This document shows positions 15,897 through 24,271 of a DNA stretch of 64,000 bases, in pieces. The stretch lies in NCBI RefSeq assembly GCF_002214365.1, contig NZ_CP014854.1, positions 992,001 through 1,056,000 on the forward strand, read 5' to 3'. The notes under the pieces were generated by a model that was not told where the DNA came from, did not search any database, and worked only from the letters and a program-made list of their open reading frames with translations. Numbering within the stretch: position 1 is the first letter of the stretch; the number at the start of each line of letters is the position of its first letter. The translations under genes and the position numbers were made by a program. Source of the DNA: Thermococcus celer Vu 13 = JCM 8558 (GTDB lineage Archaea > Methanobacteriota_B > Thermococci > Thermococcales > Thermococcaceae).

Positions 15897-16446
15897 CGGT
15901 TCCCCTTCCCAAAGAACGGCGTTACCGACTGGACGAAGAGCGGGGCAGTACTGCCCGAGAGGATGAAGTCGGGGCCGTTTAAAGGTCACTACATCATGTA
16001 CTTCGGGGACTCCAGCGTCTGGCTGGCGTATTCGAAGGACCTCCTCCACTGGGAGTACGATCCAAAGCCGGTTATGGGGCCGAGGGGTTACCTCGTGGAG
16101 CCCGGGCCGGCTCCAGTCCTCACAGAGGATGGGATACTCCTGATACACAGCGAGGCCTTTAATGAGAATGGAAAGCTCGTCTACTACACCCACGCGGCCC
16201 TCTTTGACCGGGAGGATCCCAGAAAGCTTGTCTGGAGAACAGAAAAACCTATCCTCAAACCGACCTTCGACTGGGAGCGGCACGGGTGGGTGGACAACGT
16301 GGTCTTTGCGGAGGCCATGATAGAGCGCGGAGGGAAGCTCCACCTCTACTACGGTGCCGCGGACAGGTACGTGGGCCTCGCTATGGGAAGGGTAGTGCCC
16401 GCAAGTCTTAAATAGGGACGTGACGGACCCTCAAAGAGGGGAATTG

Positions 16447-17376
16447 ATGAGCGTACACAACATCCCTGGTCTTATCGCAGGCTGTGCTGTACTCTCCATG
16501 TCAATGGTTGCTACGTATTTGTCATTGAAGTACCTCAGGATCCTTGAAACCCCCCTATCAAGGAGACTCGCGTACCTGGCCATGACCTCCAGCGTTTTCT
16601 CCACCATAGGGAGCCTCGGGGTTGTTGTCGAGTCGGCAACCGGCCTCAGGATATGGTGGGTCATGGCAGCTTTCTTCACGCTCGCCTACGTTACCATGCT
16701 GTTCGCCATTTTCACCTACCTACGACTCCTCCGCGAACTCGGGGGCGGGGAAAGGCCCCGGATCCCCGAGTTCTCCTCCGTACCTTCCCCTGAGGAATCC
16801 AAGAAAAACCCCCTACCCGCGGGGGGCTTTACGATACCGGCATCGGAGCTTCCAAGAATTAAACCCATCTGCAACTTCGCCACCGCGACCCTCTACGTGG
16901 GTAGGAACACGAAGGCCGGAGGATGCCCCGAATTCGACAGGAAGATATGGATAACGCGCATAGGCGCCCCGGACTCCATCGACCCCTCCAAACTACACGT
17001 CCTCCAGGGAGAGATAATGAGGTTTACCTCGGAAAAAGGTGGGGGCGTGCTCGTGATACTCGATGGCCTTGAGCACCTCCTGCTGTACAACGACTTCAGG
17101 AGCGTTATGAAACTCCTCTCCGCCCTGAGGGACTACATGATACTGACAGGGTCAACGCTCATCGTCGCAATCGAGGAGGACACCCTGCAAAAAACCCAGC
17201 TCTCGATTTTGAGGAGGGAACTGCCGCCGTTCAACATCGATAAGGTGCTAACGGACGCGGAAAGGGTAGCCCTCTTCGGTGTCATTTCCCGGGGGGAGAT
17301 AGAGAAACCGGGAAACAAGGAAAAGAAGAACAGGGAAGAAAGCGCCGGTGAGGGGACGACTACTCAGGGATTATGA
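16447..17376 (+). CDS. DUF835-domain membrane protein
   Basis: A 309-residue protein with three N-terminal membrane helices (residues ~5-30, 38-60, 66-95) and a cytoplasmic DUF835 domain (~140-270), with ATLYVGRNTKAGGCPEFDRKIW and GGGVLVILDGLEHLLLYNDF. The domain has a P-loop-like fold lineage but no Walker motif is visible. DUF835 proteins are common in Thermococcales and poorly characterised, often thought sensory. Start ATG at 16447 was chosen for the GAGGGGAATTG ribosome binding site. The tail (EKPGNKEKKNREESAGEG) is charged and probably disordered. Its 3' end overlaps the convergent DUF371 gene by 17 bp. Confidence 0.78.
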   Translation: MSVHNIPGLIAGCAVLSMSMVATYLSLKYLRILETPLSRRLAYLAMTSSVFSTIGSLGVVVESATGLRIWWVMAAFFTLAYVTMLFAIFTYLRLLRELGGGERPRIPEFSSVPSPEESKKNPLPAGGFTIPASELPRIKPICNFATATLYVGRNTKAGGCPEFDRKIWITRIGAPDSIDPSKLHVLQGEIMRFTSEKGGGVLVILDGLEHLLLYNDFRSVMKLLSALRDYMILTGSTLIVAIEEDTLQKTQLSILRRELPPFNIDKVLTDAERVALFGVISRGEIEKPGNKEKKNREESAGEGTTTQGL

Positions 17377-17779
17377 GCTCGACTTCGGCGACGGTCCCCG
17401 GTTTTTTGAGGAGCTCCACGATCCTTCTGTCGATATCCCTCGCGGCCTTGTTCGCCCTTATCGCGAGGGTTCTGGCGTCGATGTACCCGCTCTTCCTGAT
17501 CACCATCGAGTAATCGTGTTTGAGGATAAGCCCCGGGCTCCCCTCGGCGATGACCTCGTCCACCAGATCACCAACCCTTATCCTGATTAAGACTTTCCTT
17601 CCCGCCTTCAGAGCCGCTTTAAACTCATCACTGAGGTCGTTTATACCCCTGTCCGCCCCAACGCAGAGTATGCAGTCGCCACGCGGCGTGAGGTAGTCCT
17701 CCTTCGTGAACTCGAGGGTGGACTTGTGCGTGGCCCTGACGTTCTCGTGGCCCCTGCAACGGATGACCTCCCTCAGCAT
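17360..17779 (-). CDS. DUF371 family protein
   Basis: A 139-residue archaeal conserved protein of unknown function. The N-terminus IRCRGHENVRATHKSTLEFTKE and central CILCVGADRGINDLSDEFKAAL match DUF371. It has no membrane segment or enzyme motif I can recognise. It appears monocistronic, with S17e divergent about 130 bp away. Confidence 0.8.
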   Translation of the reverse strand: MLREVIRCRGHENVRATHKSTLEFTKEDYLTPRGDCILCVGADRGINDLSDEFKAALKAGRKVLIRIRVGDLVDEVIAEGSPGLILKHDYSMVIRKSGYIDARTLAIRANKAARDIDRRIVELLKKPGTVAEVELIIPE

Positions 17780-17912
17780 GGCAGGGGATACGCGTCGGGA
17801 GTTTATAAATTTCCGGGATGGGCGGTTATTCCCGCCGGCCCGGGAAAACCTTTAAAAGGCCTCCCATTATGTGAGTTACGGCTGTAAGGGTCAAGCTGAT
17901 GGGGGGTTGATC

Positions 17913-18116
17913 ATGGGAAACATCAAGCAGATGTTCATCAAGAGAACTGCCCGCGAGCTGTTCGACCGCTATCCGAACGAGTTCAGCCGGGACTTCGAGC
18001 ACAACAAGAAGAAGGTTGAGGAGTTAACCAACGTCACCAGCAAGACCATAAGGAACAGGATAGCCGGGTACATAACCAAGCTCGTGAGGATGAAGGAAGA
18101 GGGCAAGATCCTCTGA
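17913..18116 (+). CDS. rps17e: 30S ribosomal protein S17e
   Basis: A 67-residue basic protein identical in pattern to archaeal S17e: [20 protein letters not shown] and [20 protein letters not shown]. It is part of the small ribosomal subunit. Start ATG at 17913 follows GGGGGTTGATC; the ORF could begin earlier but the added residues are not S17e-like. A promoter with ACCTTTAAAAGG lies near 17850. Confidence 0.96.
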   Translation: MGNIKQMFIKRTARELFDRYPNEFSRDFEHNKKKVEELTNVTSKTIRNRIAGYITKLVRMKEEGKIL

Positions 18117-18150
18117 GCCCTTTAAGGTTTATTCCCTTTTAAGCTCCTTC

Positions 18151-18747
18151 CTAAAGGCCCTCGAGGTCTTCGAGTACCTTCCTCGGGAGTTTGGGGCGGA
18201 ACTCCCTCAGGAGCCTCTCGAATTCCCTCTCGTCCTCCCGGGCCATTCGCCTGAAGAGGTTTTCGATGTAGGTCTCGGTGAGGAGGCGGACCTCCTCCAG
18301 CTCCTGCTTTGTCCTCATGATCTCGTCTATCCTGTCCTGTACCTCCGCCAGGAACGTTAACAGCTCTGCGATCTTGGCCTCCACCGGCTCGGTGGACTTT
18401 ATGAGCGCCCTGGCCTGAGCGTACTCCTCTGTCTTCCTCGGGGCCTTAGGCTCGTACATCTCCGTGCCGAATATGTAGGGCGTTAGCAGAACCTCGAGCC
18501 GGAAGCCGCGCTTTATCGAGTAGTACTTCCTCGGCCTGCCGCGCGGTATCTTTTCGGTCCTTCCCTCTATGAGGCCCGCACTCTCGAGTATCCGGAGGTG
18601 TTCGAGCACGGCCTTCTGCCCAACCCCGAGCTCCTGGCTGAGCTCGCTCACGAAGTAGGGTCTCCTCGTGAGCAGGATGAGTATGCGCCTCCGGGTCTCG
18701 TTTCCGAGTATGTCGAGCAGTCTCCCCAGGTTCTTATTTGACTCCAT
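18151..18747 (-). CDS. phr: Phr-like heat-shock transcriptional repressor (ArsR-type wHTH)
   Basis: A 198-residue regulator with an N-terminal ArsR-type winged helix (LGNETRRRILILLTRRPYFV, ELSQELGVGQKAVLEHLRIL) and the basic wing RGRPRKYYSIKRG. A helical C-terminal half with coiled-coil character (~110-185) follows. Pattern and length match Pyrococcus furiosus Phr (~202 residues), which represses hsp20, an AAA+ ATPase and itself at normal temperature. The promoter to the right has a TATA-like GCTTAAAG near 18790. Autoregulation is expected from the family but no operator was assigned. Confidence 0.82.
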   Translation of the reverse strand: MESNKNLGRLLDILGNETRRRILILLTRRPYFVSELSQELGVGQKAVLEHLRILESAGLIEGRTEKIPRGRPRKYYSIKRGFRLEVLLTPYIFGTEMYEPKAPRKTEEYAQARALIKSTEPVEAKIAELLTFLAEVQDRIDEIMRTKQELEEVRLLTETYIENLFRRMAREDEREFERLLREFRPKLPRKVLEDLEGL

Positions 18748-18905
18748 ACTCTCACCCCCCTTTCCATAACCTGATGTAAGAAAATATCGCTTTAAGCTTT
18801 TCGGTCGGTTCGAGGTCTAAACGGCGCCCAAATCAAAGACCACATCGGGTGAACCTTAAGAATCCGGGGAAAATTCAATGAGAAACACCCAAAAGATAAA
18901 GAAGA

Positions 18906-19487
18906 TTACGGAACGACGTGGTGCTCCCGGCAGCGGGCCTCGTAGCTCTCCCTCCCCCCGACGAGGATGACCGGAGAGTCTCTTGGGGCCGGTTTTCTGT
19001 CTATCAGCCTCTGACTCCTCGTCGCCGGTCTTCCGCAGATCGTGCAAACCGCCGTGAGGTAAACTATGTTGTCGGCCCTCACCAGGAGTTCCTTCGTAAC
19101 GGGAAAGGGGTCAGCCTTGAAGTCCAGGTTCAACCCGCTCGCTATCACGTAAACGCCCTCGTCCGCCAGCGTTTCAAGGGCGTCCACGATGGAGATCGGG
19201 AAGAACTGAACCTCGTCTACGCCTATGACCTCGTAGCCTTCCCGTTTCGTTACCTCCACGATTTTTTGAACCCCTCTCTCGTCCGTCGGGACGACGAAGG
19301 CCTCGTACCTCAAACCGTTGTGGGCGACGACCTCGTCCTCGGAATACCTGTTGTCCACGCTCGGCTTGAACAGCGCCGCCCTCCTCTTCGCGAACATCTG
19401 CCTTTCGATTCTCTTTATCAGCTCCGTCGTCTTTCCCGCGAACATCGGGCCCGTGATCACCTCAAGAAAACCTCCCGGATGAACCAT
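18906..19487 (-). CDS. tdk: Thymidine kinase (type II)
   Basis: A 193-residue thymidine kinase. It has P-loop GPMFAGKTTELIKR (~13-26), the DEVQFF Mg-binding/catalytic motif (~91-96) and the zinc-lasso cysteines CTICGRPATRSQR with a later Cys in EARCREHH. It phosphorylates thymidine to dTMP in the salvage pathway. Start ATG at 19487 is supported by GGTGGGGATC; a GTG three codons earlier is less likely. It lies downstream of and co-directional with RuBisCO, 94 bp away. Confidence 0.95.
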   Translation of the reverse strand: MVHPGGFLEVITGPMFAGKTTELIKRIERQMFAKRRAALFKPSVDNRYSEDEVVAHNGLRYEAFVVPTDERGVQKIVEVTKREGYEVIGVDEVQFFPISIVDALETLADEGVYVIASGLNLDFKADPFPVTKELLVRADNIVYLTAVCTICGRPATRSQRLIDRKPAPRDSPVILVGGRESYEARCREHHVVP

Positions 19488-19581
19488 GATCCCCACCGGA
19501 AGAGGAAAGGCCCGGGCCGTTAAATCTCCTCCGGCCGGGAAGTTGGACGGAAGACGAAAAGGAAGGAGAAAAGTTGTCGCG

Positions 19582-20916
19582 TCAGACAGGAGTCACGTGG
19601 CCCCACTTCTCAAGGGCCCTCGCGAGCTCCCTGTGGGACCTGGCGTACTCGTCGAGCGGGATTCCCTGCATGATGGCGTCTATGGCCTGTCTCGCCGCCA
19701 TCGCTCCGGCCTTCGGTCCGTCCGGGTGCCCCATCGTTCCACCGCCGAGCTGGAGGACGATGTCCTTCCCGAGGGCGTCTATGACGGGCTCTATGTTTCC
19801 GGGGTGCAGGCCGCCAGAGCTGGTCGGGAAGACGGGTTTCATGTGGTAGAACCTCTGCTCCATGTGGAACGGGTCGTTCTCCTCCGGCACGTAGTGGTTC
19901 TCCGTGATCACCCTCTTGTACTGGATGACGTCCCACTTGCTTCCCTCGAGCTTTCCGGCCCCGGCGGTGCCTATGTGTATCTGATCAACTCCGACGACCC
20001 TCGCGAGCTTGGCAAGGACGAACATCGAGAGGCCGTGCCTCGGGTTCCTGTCGAAGGCCGCGTGCATGGCCCTGTGGGCGTGGAGGGCTATGCCGTAGTC
20101 CTCGGCCAGCTCCCTGATGTAGTCGAGGACTCCCCAGCCGAGGACGACTATGTCGACCATGGCGTGAGGAACACCGTAGTCGGCGAGGATCTCGAGCCTG
20201 CGCTCCATCTCGAGGAGCGGCGCGGTTATGTTGGCGAACCAGGTCTTCTTCTCGCCGGTCTCGCTCTCGGCCTTCTCCATGGCCTTCGATACGACCTCAA
20301 CCCTGTCCTCGAAGCGGTTGTACCACGGGCTCGCCAGGTTCTCGTCGTCCTTGAGGTAGTCCGCCCCTCCGGAGAACAGGTCGAGGGCGAGTTTGTAGAG
20401 CTCCTCCGGAGAGTAACCGACCTTGGGCTTTGGGACGACACCGTAGAGAGGCCTGTCGTAGATCTCGAGCTTCTTCCTCACCCCTTCGATTCCAAAAGCG
20501 GGGCCGGGGTAATCGCGGAGGAACCTCTCAGGCAGGTAGATGTCCTCGAGGCGGAGCCAGTCAACACGCTTCATGCCGTAGACGTTCCCGGCGATGCTCG
20601 CGAGGAAGGCCGGCATGTTGAACTCCTCGAAGATGTCGAGCGGGTAGGCTATCTTCACGATCCAGCTACCGTCGCCCATCTCGTGGAAGTCGTAGGCCTT
20701 GGCCGAAAGGCTCTCCCACCTCTCCCTCTCGTACCACTCATAGAGCGTCGTCCAAGTCCCCGTGGAGCTCTCTGCAGCCACGGCCCCCGCGGCCGCCTCG
20801 ATGCTATAACCCTTCGCGGGGGTGACCCTGAAAACCGCCACCACCTCACGCTTTTTGTTCGGCTCGTAGCCTTTGTCCACGTAGTAGTCGTATATCTTAT
20901 CGAACTTCTCCACCAT
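19582..20916 (-). CDS. rbcL: Type III ribulose-1,5-bisphosphate carboxylase/oxygenase
   Basis: A 444-residue type III RuBisCO, the length known for T. kodakarensis. Catalytic features are present: GVVPKPKVGYSPEE (first catalytic Lys), GGADYLKDDENLASPWYNRF (carbamylated Lys with Asp/Glu metal ligands), HAHRAMHAAF (His), KLEGSKW (loop 6-like Lys region), and FPTSSGGLHPG. In archaea it acts in AMP/nucleoside salvage, converting ribulose-1,5-bisphosphate and CO2 into two 3-phosphoglycerates, rather than in a Calvin cycle. Start ATG at 20916 follows GGGAGGTGGAAGC. A TATA near 20958 (CTTTTTATAGG on minus) drives it. Confidence 0.97.
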   Translation of the reverse strand: MVEKFDKIYDYYVDKGYEPNKKREVVAVFRVTPAKGYSIEAAAGAVAAESSTGTWTTLYEWYERERWESLSAKAYDFHEMGDGSWIVKIAYPLDIFEEFNMPAFLASIAGNVYGMKRVDWLRLEDIYLPERFLRDYPGPAFGIEGVRKKLEIYDRPLYGVVPKPKVGYSPEELYKLALDLFSGGADYLKDDENLASPWYNRFEDRVEVVSKAMEKAESETGEKKTWFANITAPLLEMERRLEILADYGVPHAMVDIVVLGWGVLDYIRELAEDYGIALHAHRAMHAAFDRNPRHGLSMFVLAKLARVVGVDQIHIGTAGAGKLEGSKWDVIQYKRVITENHYVPEENDPFHMEQRFYHMKPVFPTSSGGLHPGNIEPVIDALGKDIVLQLGGGTMGHPDGPKAGAMAARQAIDAIMQGIPLDEYARSHRELARALEKWGHVTPV

Positions 20917-20969
20917 GCTTCCACCTCCCGGGTAAATCTTATGTTGCACCAACCCCTATAAAAAGGCTA

Positions 20970-21225
20970 TGGTGCAGAAATGGGACATCCTGCCCCCAGC
21001 TGGATATTGAGGGCGCGTTTCCTGCGCCAGTGCCTCAAACTCCAACCTCCCTTTTGAAAATTAAAGCCATTTCCAGCCGATAAACGTGATTCAGAGGCCG
21101 AATATACCTTTTCAAAACTTCGTCCTCAGGTTGGCGTTGGGCTGTTTATATGTTAAAAGTCCAAGGATGTTAAATTTCTCAACGACCCATCCAAAAACGG
21201 CCGATTATCGCCCCCAGAGGGCCCT
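20970..21225. other. 256-bp non-coding stretch between RuBisCO and histone genes
   Basis: No convincing ORF. Seen here: a GC hairpin GGCGC-GTTTCCT-GCGCC near 21013-21029, an A/T-rich tract near 21055, and a TATA-like GTTTATATG at about 21148-21156 on plus. The latter could drive a longer histone leader or a small RNA. No C/D box set was found. Confidence 0.4.
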
Positions 21226-21230
21226 GTTTC

Positions 21231-21246
21231 CGAAAGGTTTATATAG
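21231..21246 (+). promoter_or_regulatory. BRE/TATA promoter of the histone gene
   Basis: CGAAAGGTTTATATAG fits a strong archaeal BRE plus TATA. Start would be near 21266, giving a ~40-nt leader ending in the AGGAGGTTGGG ribosome binding site before the ATG at 21307. Confidence 0.8.
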
Positions 21247-21306
21247 ACCTTCCTTCTTAGAATAAAACGCAGATACCTGCAAAACAACGCTTAGGAGGTT
21301 GGGAAA

Positions 21307-21510
21307 ATGGCTGAGTTGCCAATTGCCCCGGTTGACAGGTTGATAAGGAAGGCCGGCGCCGCCCGCGTCAGCGAGGAGGCGGCCAAGCTTCTGGCCGAGC
21401 ACCTCGAGGAGAAGGGCATTGAGATCGCCAAGAAAGCGGTCGACCTCGCCCACCACGCAGGCAGAAAGACCGTTAAGGCCGAGGACATCAAGCTCGCCAT
21501 CAAGAGCTGA
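21307..21510 (+). CDS. Archaeal histone
   Basis: A 67-residue HMf/Htk-type histone consisting only of the histone fold: [20 protein letters not shown], helix 2 [20 protein letters not shown] and C-terminal [15 protein letters not shown]. It wraps DNA as dimers polymerising into hypernucleosomes. The very strong promoter and ribosome binding site fit an abundant chromatin protein. A second paralogue is expected elsewhere in the genome. Confidence 0.97.
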   Translation: MAELPIAPVDRLIRKAGAARVSEEAAKLLAEHLEEKGIEIAKKAVDLAHHAGRKTVKAEDIKLAIKS

Positions 21511-21516
21511 TGGCCT

Positions 21517-21545
21517 TTGACTTTTCCTGCTTTTCTGTTTTCCAG
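21517..21545 (+). terminator. T-rich terminator after the histone gene
   Basis: Several T-runs (CTTTTCC, CTTTTCTG, TTTTCC) directly follow the stop codon, the usual archaeal intrinsic termination pattern. Confidence 0.55.
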
Positions 21546-21561
21546 TATTTATGGGTTGTCC

Positions 21562-22062
21562 TCACCAGAATCGTATTCTCTCCACCCTAACGCTCCCGCC
21601 GTTGACCTCCAGCAGTGCAAAACCCGGCGAATCCATCCTCGGGAACGTGGGTGAGCCGGGATTCAGGAGAACGACGCGGTTTCCGTGGACGGAGTAGGTA
21701 TCGTAGTAGAAACGGTGCGTGTGCCCGAATACCAGAACGTCCACACCCATGTCGAGCGCCTTGAGCGTTAAAAACTGGGCGTTCAGCGAGAGGAACTGGT
21801 GGCCGTGGAGGAGGCCGATTTTAGCCTCTTCTGCATCGATGACCCTCTCCTCCGGGAGGTTCAGATGGTCGGCGTTTCCGCGGACAGCTATAACCGGCGC
21901 AAACTCCTCGAGCCGTTCCAGGAGCTCGTGCGAGGTAACGTCCCCGGTGTGAAGTATCAAATCGGGTTTTTCCTTCTCAAGACCCTCAAAAAGGAGGGAG
22001 GGGAGATTCTTGGTCTTATCGCCGTGATGGGTGTCGCCCGTTACCGCTATCAGCAAGGGCAT
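21562..22062 (-). CDS. YfcE/MJ0936-type metallophosphoesterase
   Basis: A 166-residue phosphodiesterase with the calcineurin-like metal sites: the N-terminal GDTHHGD motif, LHTGDVTSHE, AVRGNADHL, LLHGHQF and VFGHTHRF. It hydrolyses phosphodiesters with Mn/Ni in related enzymes; the substrate is uncertain. It starts 3 bp after the TFB stop codon and is co-transcribed with TFB and Gar1. Confidence 0.9.
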   Translation of the reverse strand: MPLLIAVTGDTHHGDKTKNLPSLLFEGLEKEKPDLILHTGDVTSHELLERLEEFAPVIAVRGNADHLNLPEERVIDAEEAKIGLLHGHQFLSLNAQFLTLKALDMGVDVLVFGHTHRFYYDTYSVHGNRVVLLNPGSPTFPRMDSPGFALLEVNGGSVRVERIRFW

Positions 22063-22065
22063 CCC

Positions 22066-22977
22066 TCATATCGGGACGTTTATGCCGAGCTTCTCGACGA
22101 GTTCCTTATACCTGTTCCTGACGGTGACCTCAGTGACGTGCGCTACCTCCGCCACCTCACGCTGGGTCTTCTTCTCGTCCTCCAGAATCGATGCAACGTA
22201 AAGTGCCGCGGCGGCGAGCCCCGTTGGACCCTTTCCACTGGTGATGCCCCTCTTGATGGCCTCCTGGAGTATTTCCTTGGCGCGCTTCTTTGTTTTCTGG
22301 CTGACGTGGAGCGCATCACCGAAGCGGTCGACGTAGTCTATCGGGCTGGTCGGTCTGAGGTTGAGACCGAGGCCCCTCGCGAGGAAGCGGTAGCTCCTGC
22401 CTATCTCCTTCTTAGTTACCTTTGAGACGGCCGCTATCTCGTCGAGCGTCCGTGGCATCCTCTCTATCCTGCAGGCGGCGTAGAGCGCCGCCGAGACCAT
22501 GCCCTCTATGGACCTCCCGCGGATGAGCTTCTTCATTACCGCCTTCCGGTAAAGTGAGGCGGCGCTCTCTTTAACGCGCCTCGGCAGTCTCATCTGGGCG
22601 GCCATCCTGTCGAGCTCGCTGAGGGCGAAGGCGAGGTTACGCTCGGCGGCGTCGTTTATCCTCATCCTGCGCTGCCACATCCTCAGCCTTCTCAGTTTCG
22701 TCCTGTACATGCCGGTTATCTGGTTGCCGTGGATGTCCCTATCGCGCCAGTCTATGTCCGTGGAGAGACCCTTATCGTGGATCATCAACGTCATGGGCGC
22801 ACCGGTTCTGGCGCGCTTTGCCCTCTGATCGGGGTCGAAGGCGCGCCATTCCGGCCCCTCATCGATAACGTTCTGCTCGATGACGTAACCACAATCGGAG
22901 CAATAGTACTCCCCTCTCATGGGGTCGTACTGAATATTGGTCGAACCACACCTCGGACAAACCATCTTATCAGCCAA
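22066..22977 (-). CDS. tfb: Transcription initiation factor B (TFIIB homologue)
   Basis: A 303-residue TFB. It has zinc ribbon CPRCG...CSDCG (~7-34), B-reader/B-linker [21 protein letters not shown], and two cyclin folds (~105-205 and 205-303) ending in [18 protein letters not shown], the BRE-reading helix. It recruits RNA polymerase to TBP-bound promoters. The best start is TTG at 22977, spaced correctly from GGGGTGAG; ATG four codons on is the alternative. Thermococcus species commonly carry two TFBs; which paralogue this is cannot be settled here. Confidence 0.96.
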   Translation of the reverse strand: MADKMVCPRCGSTNIQYDPMRGEYYCSDCGYVIEQNVIDEGPEWRAFDPDQRAKRARTGAPMTLMIHDKGLSTDIDWRDRDIHGNQITGMYRTKLRRLRMWQRRMRINDAAERNLAFALSELDRMAAQMRLPRRVKESAASLYRKAVMKKLIRGRSIEGMVSAALYAACRIERMPRTLDEIAAVSKVTKKEIGRSYRFLARGLGLNLRPTSPIDYVDRFGDALHVSQKTKKRAKEILQEAIKRGITSGKGPTGLAAAALYVASILEDEKKTQREVAEVAHVTEVTVRNRYKELVEKLGINVPI

Positions 22978-22983
22978 AAGCTC

Positions 22984-23295
22984 TCACCCCCTCTTTCTGG
23001 GGGCAGGGCGTCTAACCTTTCCGCCCTTGGTGTGTCTCCTACCGGCCTTTCCCGGCTTCGACTTCCTGCGTTTTGAATCAACGTAGAGCAGAGCCCCAAC
23101 GTAGCCCTCGGGATCTTTTACCCTGGGCTTCACGGCAACGTAGGGCCTCTTAACGGGCCCGAAAACGTCCTTCACGACTCCGATCACGGTTAGCTTTTTG
23201 TCAACCACGGGATCGTTGAGCGAAGGAACCCAGTCCGTGCGCAGAATCAGGAAGCCCTGCTTCGCGTAGTGAGAAACCTTACCCAGGCGCTTCAT
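22984..23295 (-). CDS. gar1: H/ACA RNP protein Gar1
   Basis: A 103-residue Gar1/Naf1 domain protein: beta-barrel core LGKVSHYAKQGFLILRTDW and VIGVVKDVFGPVKRPYVAVK, with a basic C-terminal tail (KRRKSKPGKAGRRHTKGGK). It is a core subunit of H/ACA pseudouridylation RNPs. ATG at 23295 follows GGGGTGGGGCT; the ORF upstream extends 7 codons through the Shine-Dalgarno and is rejected. It precedes tfb by 6 bp. Confidence 0.92.
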   Translation of the reverse strand: MKRLGKVSHYAKQGFLILRTDWVPSLNDPVVDKKLTVIGVVKDVFGPVKRPYVAVKPRVKDPEGYVGALLYVDSKRRKSKPGKAGRRHTKGGKVRRPAPRKRG

Positions 23296-23417
23296 AGCCC
23301 CACCCCAAAAGGACATATCCTTTTAAGCTTTTCGCTTTTAGCTTTATAAGTCTTTCGGAAAGTTTCCAAAAGGTTTTTATCTAAATAGTTTATAGACCAG
23401 TAATTAGGCTGGCTAAA

Positions 23418-24242
23418 ATGAAGTGCCTTCTGGTCGGACACCTCGTCATCGATAGAATCATCGAAGGTTCGAGGTTCGAAACCCGGATCGGCGGGGGAGC
23501 CTACTACTCGGCCATGGCCCTCTCAAGGTTCTGCGACGTTGAGGTGCTGACGAGTGTGGGAGAGGACTTTCCGGGGGAGTGGCTCGAGGAATTGAGGGCG
23601 AGGGGGATAAGGCTCCGGGTGATACCCTCAGAGGAGAGCACCTCCTACGAGCTCCGCTACCTCGACTCCAACCATCGGGAACTGAGACTGCTCTCGCGGG
23701 CCGGGGACATAAACGAGGTTCCGGATGGAAGGTACGACATGATCATCCTCAACCCCGTCGCGGGGGAGATACCAACCGACGTTGTGGGGAGGTTCAAGGA
23801 GAGGGCGGCTTTTCTGGCGGCCGACGTTCAGGGCTTCATAAGGAACACCTTACCCGGGGGGGTGAAGCTGAGGGAGGTCGACGCTTCGTTTCTGCGTGGC
23901 CTTAACGTCGTTCACTCCGACCTCGCCGAGATAGACTACCTGAGAAACCTCGAACCGGACGATGTTGAGGTTCTGTTAGTGACCAACGGGGCGGAGCCGG
24001 GCATCGCCTACCGAAAGGGAAGGGCTTACAAGTTCAAACCCCCAAAGGTGAACATCGAGGAGTCAACGGGCGCCGGCGACGTGTTCCTCGCATCGTTCAG
24101 CTACTTCTACTCCCGCTGTCCGTTCATCCAGGCCCTAAAGAAGGCGAACGCCTTCACGGCCCTGTTCTTGAAGCGCAGGGACCTCTCGTTTTCCATGGAT
24201 GAGGTCGGGGAGCTGGCCATGAAGGTTGAGGTGGGGGCGTAA
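23418..24242 (+). CDS. PfkB-family kinase, probably myo-inositol 3-kinase
   Basis: A 274-residue ribokinase-fold kinase with GGGAYYSAMALSRF (substrate side) and STGAGDVFLASFSYF (catalytic Asp, ~218-232). Length and surroundings (TFB, Gar1, NUDIX) match T. kodakarensis TK2285, characterised as myo-inositol 3-kinase; the match is recalled, not searched. Such an enzyme would make 1L-myo-inositol 1-phosphate. This connects with the DIP synthesis genes at 28239 and 29966. A TATA (GTTTATAGA) near 23388 gives a short leader. Confidence 0.78.
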   Translation: MKCLLVGHLVIDRIIEGSRFETRIGGGAYYSAMALSRFCDVEVLTSVGEDFPGEWLEELRARGIRLRVIPSEESTSYELRYLDSNHRELRLLSRAGDINEVPDGRYDMIILNPVAGEIPTDVVGRFKERAAFLAADVQGFIRNTLPGGVKLREVDASFLRGLNVVHSDLAEIDYLRNLEPDDVEVLLVTNGAEPGIAYRKGRAYKFKPPKVNIEESTGAGDVFLASFSYFYSRCPFIQALKKANAFTALFLKRRDLSFSMDEVGELAMKVEVGA

Positions 24243-24243
24243 G

Positions 24244-24250
24244 GATATAA
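24244..24250 (+). promoter_or_regulatory. TATA box for the C/D sRNA and NUDIX leader
   Basis: GATATAAAG lies about 26 bp upstream of the predicted sRNA 5' end at ~24272. It is immediately after the kinase stop codon. Confidence 0.65.
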
Positions 24251-24271
24251 AGCTCCCGGCCCAATGTTCTA

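Larger units (their letters stand above)
15240..16415 (+). pseudogene. GH130 glycoside phosphorylase/hydrolase gene split by an insertion
   Basis: Two halves of one GH130 five-bladed beta-propeller protein lie in the same frame on either side of a ~240-bp insertion. The 5' half (15240-~15656) carries NTYNPAVVERRGKVVMLYRAE and LGVEDPRVVRVGKTYHMTYTGYDG. The 3' half (from ~15897, ...FPFPKNGVTDWTKSGAVLPE) carries YIMYFGDSSVWLAYSKDLLHWE, DNVVFAEAMIERGGKLHLYYGAAD. Together they give ~312 residues, the normal length. Translation from the native start runs into foreign codons (CSLNSSYHNI) and stops at 15684. GH130 enzymes phosphorolyse or hydrolyse beta-mannosides. Both halves look otherwise undamaged, so the insertion is probably recent. 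Confidence 0.87.

Noticed and set aside
15769-15966. 65-codon ORF within the GH130 insertion
   Set aside because: No ribosome binding site, low complexity, and it overlaps the GC hairpins and the resuming GH130 frame in another phase.
23460-23500. TTCGAA with flanking GGTTCGAGG, resembling a tRNA T-arm
   Set aside because: It lies inside the inositol-kinase-like coding sequence and no acceptor or anticodon arm can be formed.
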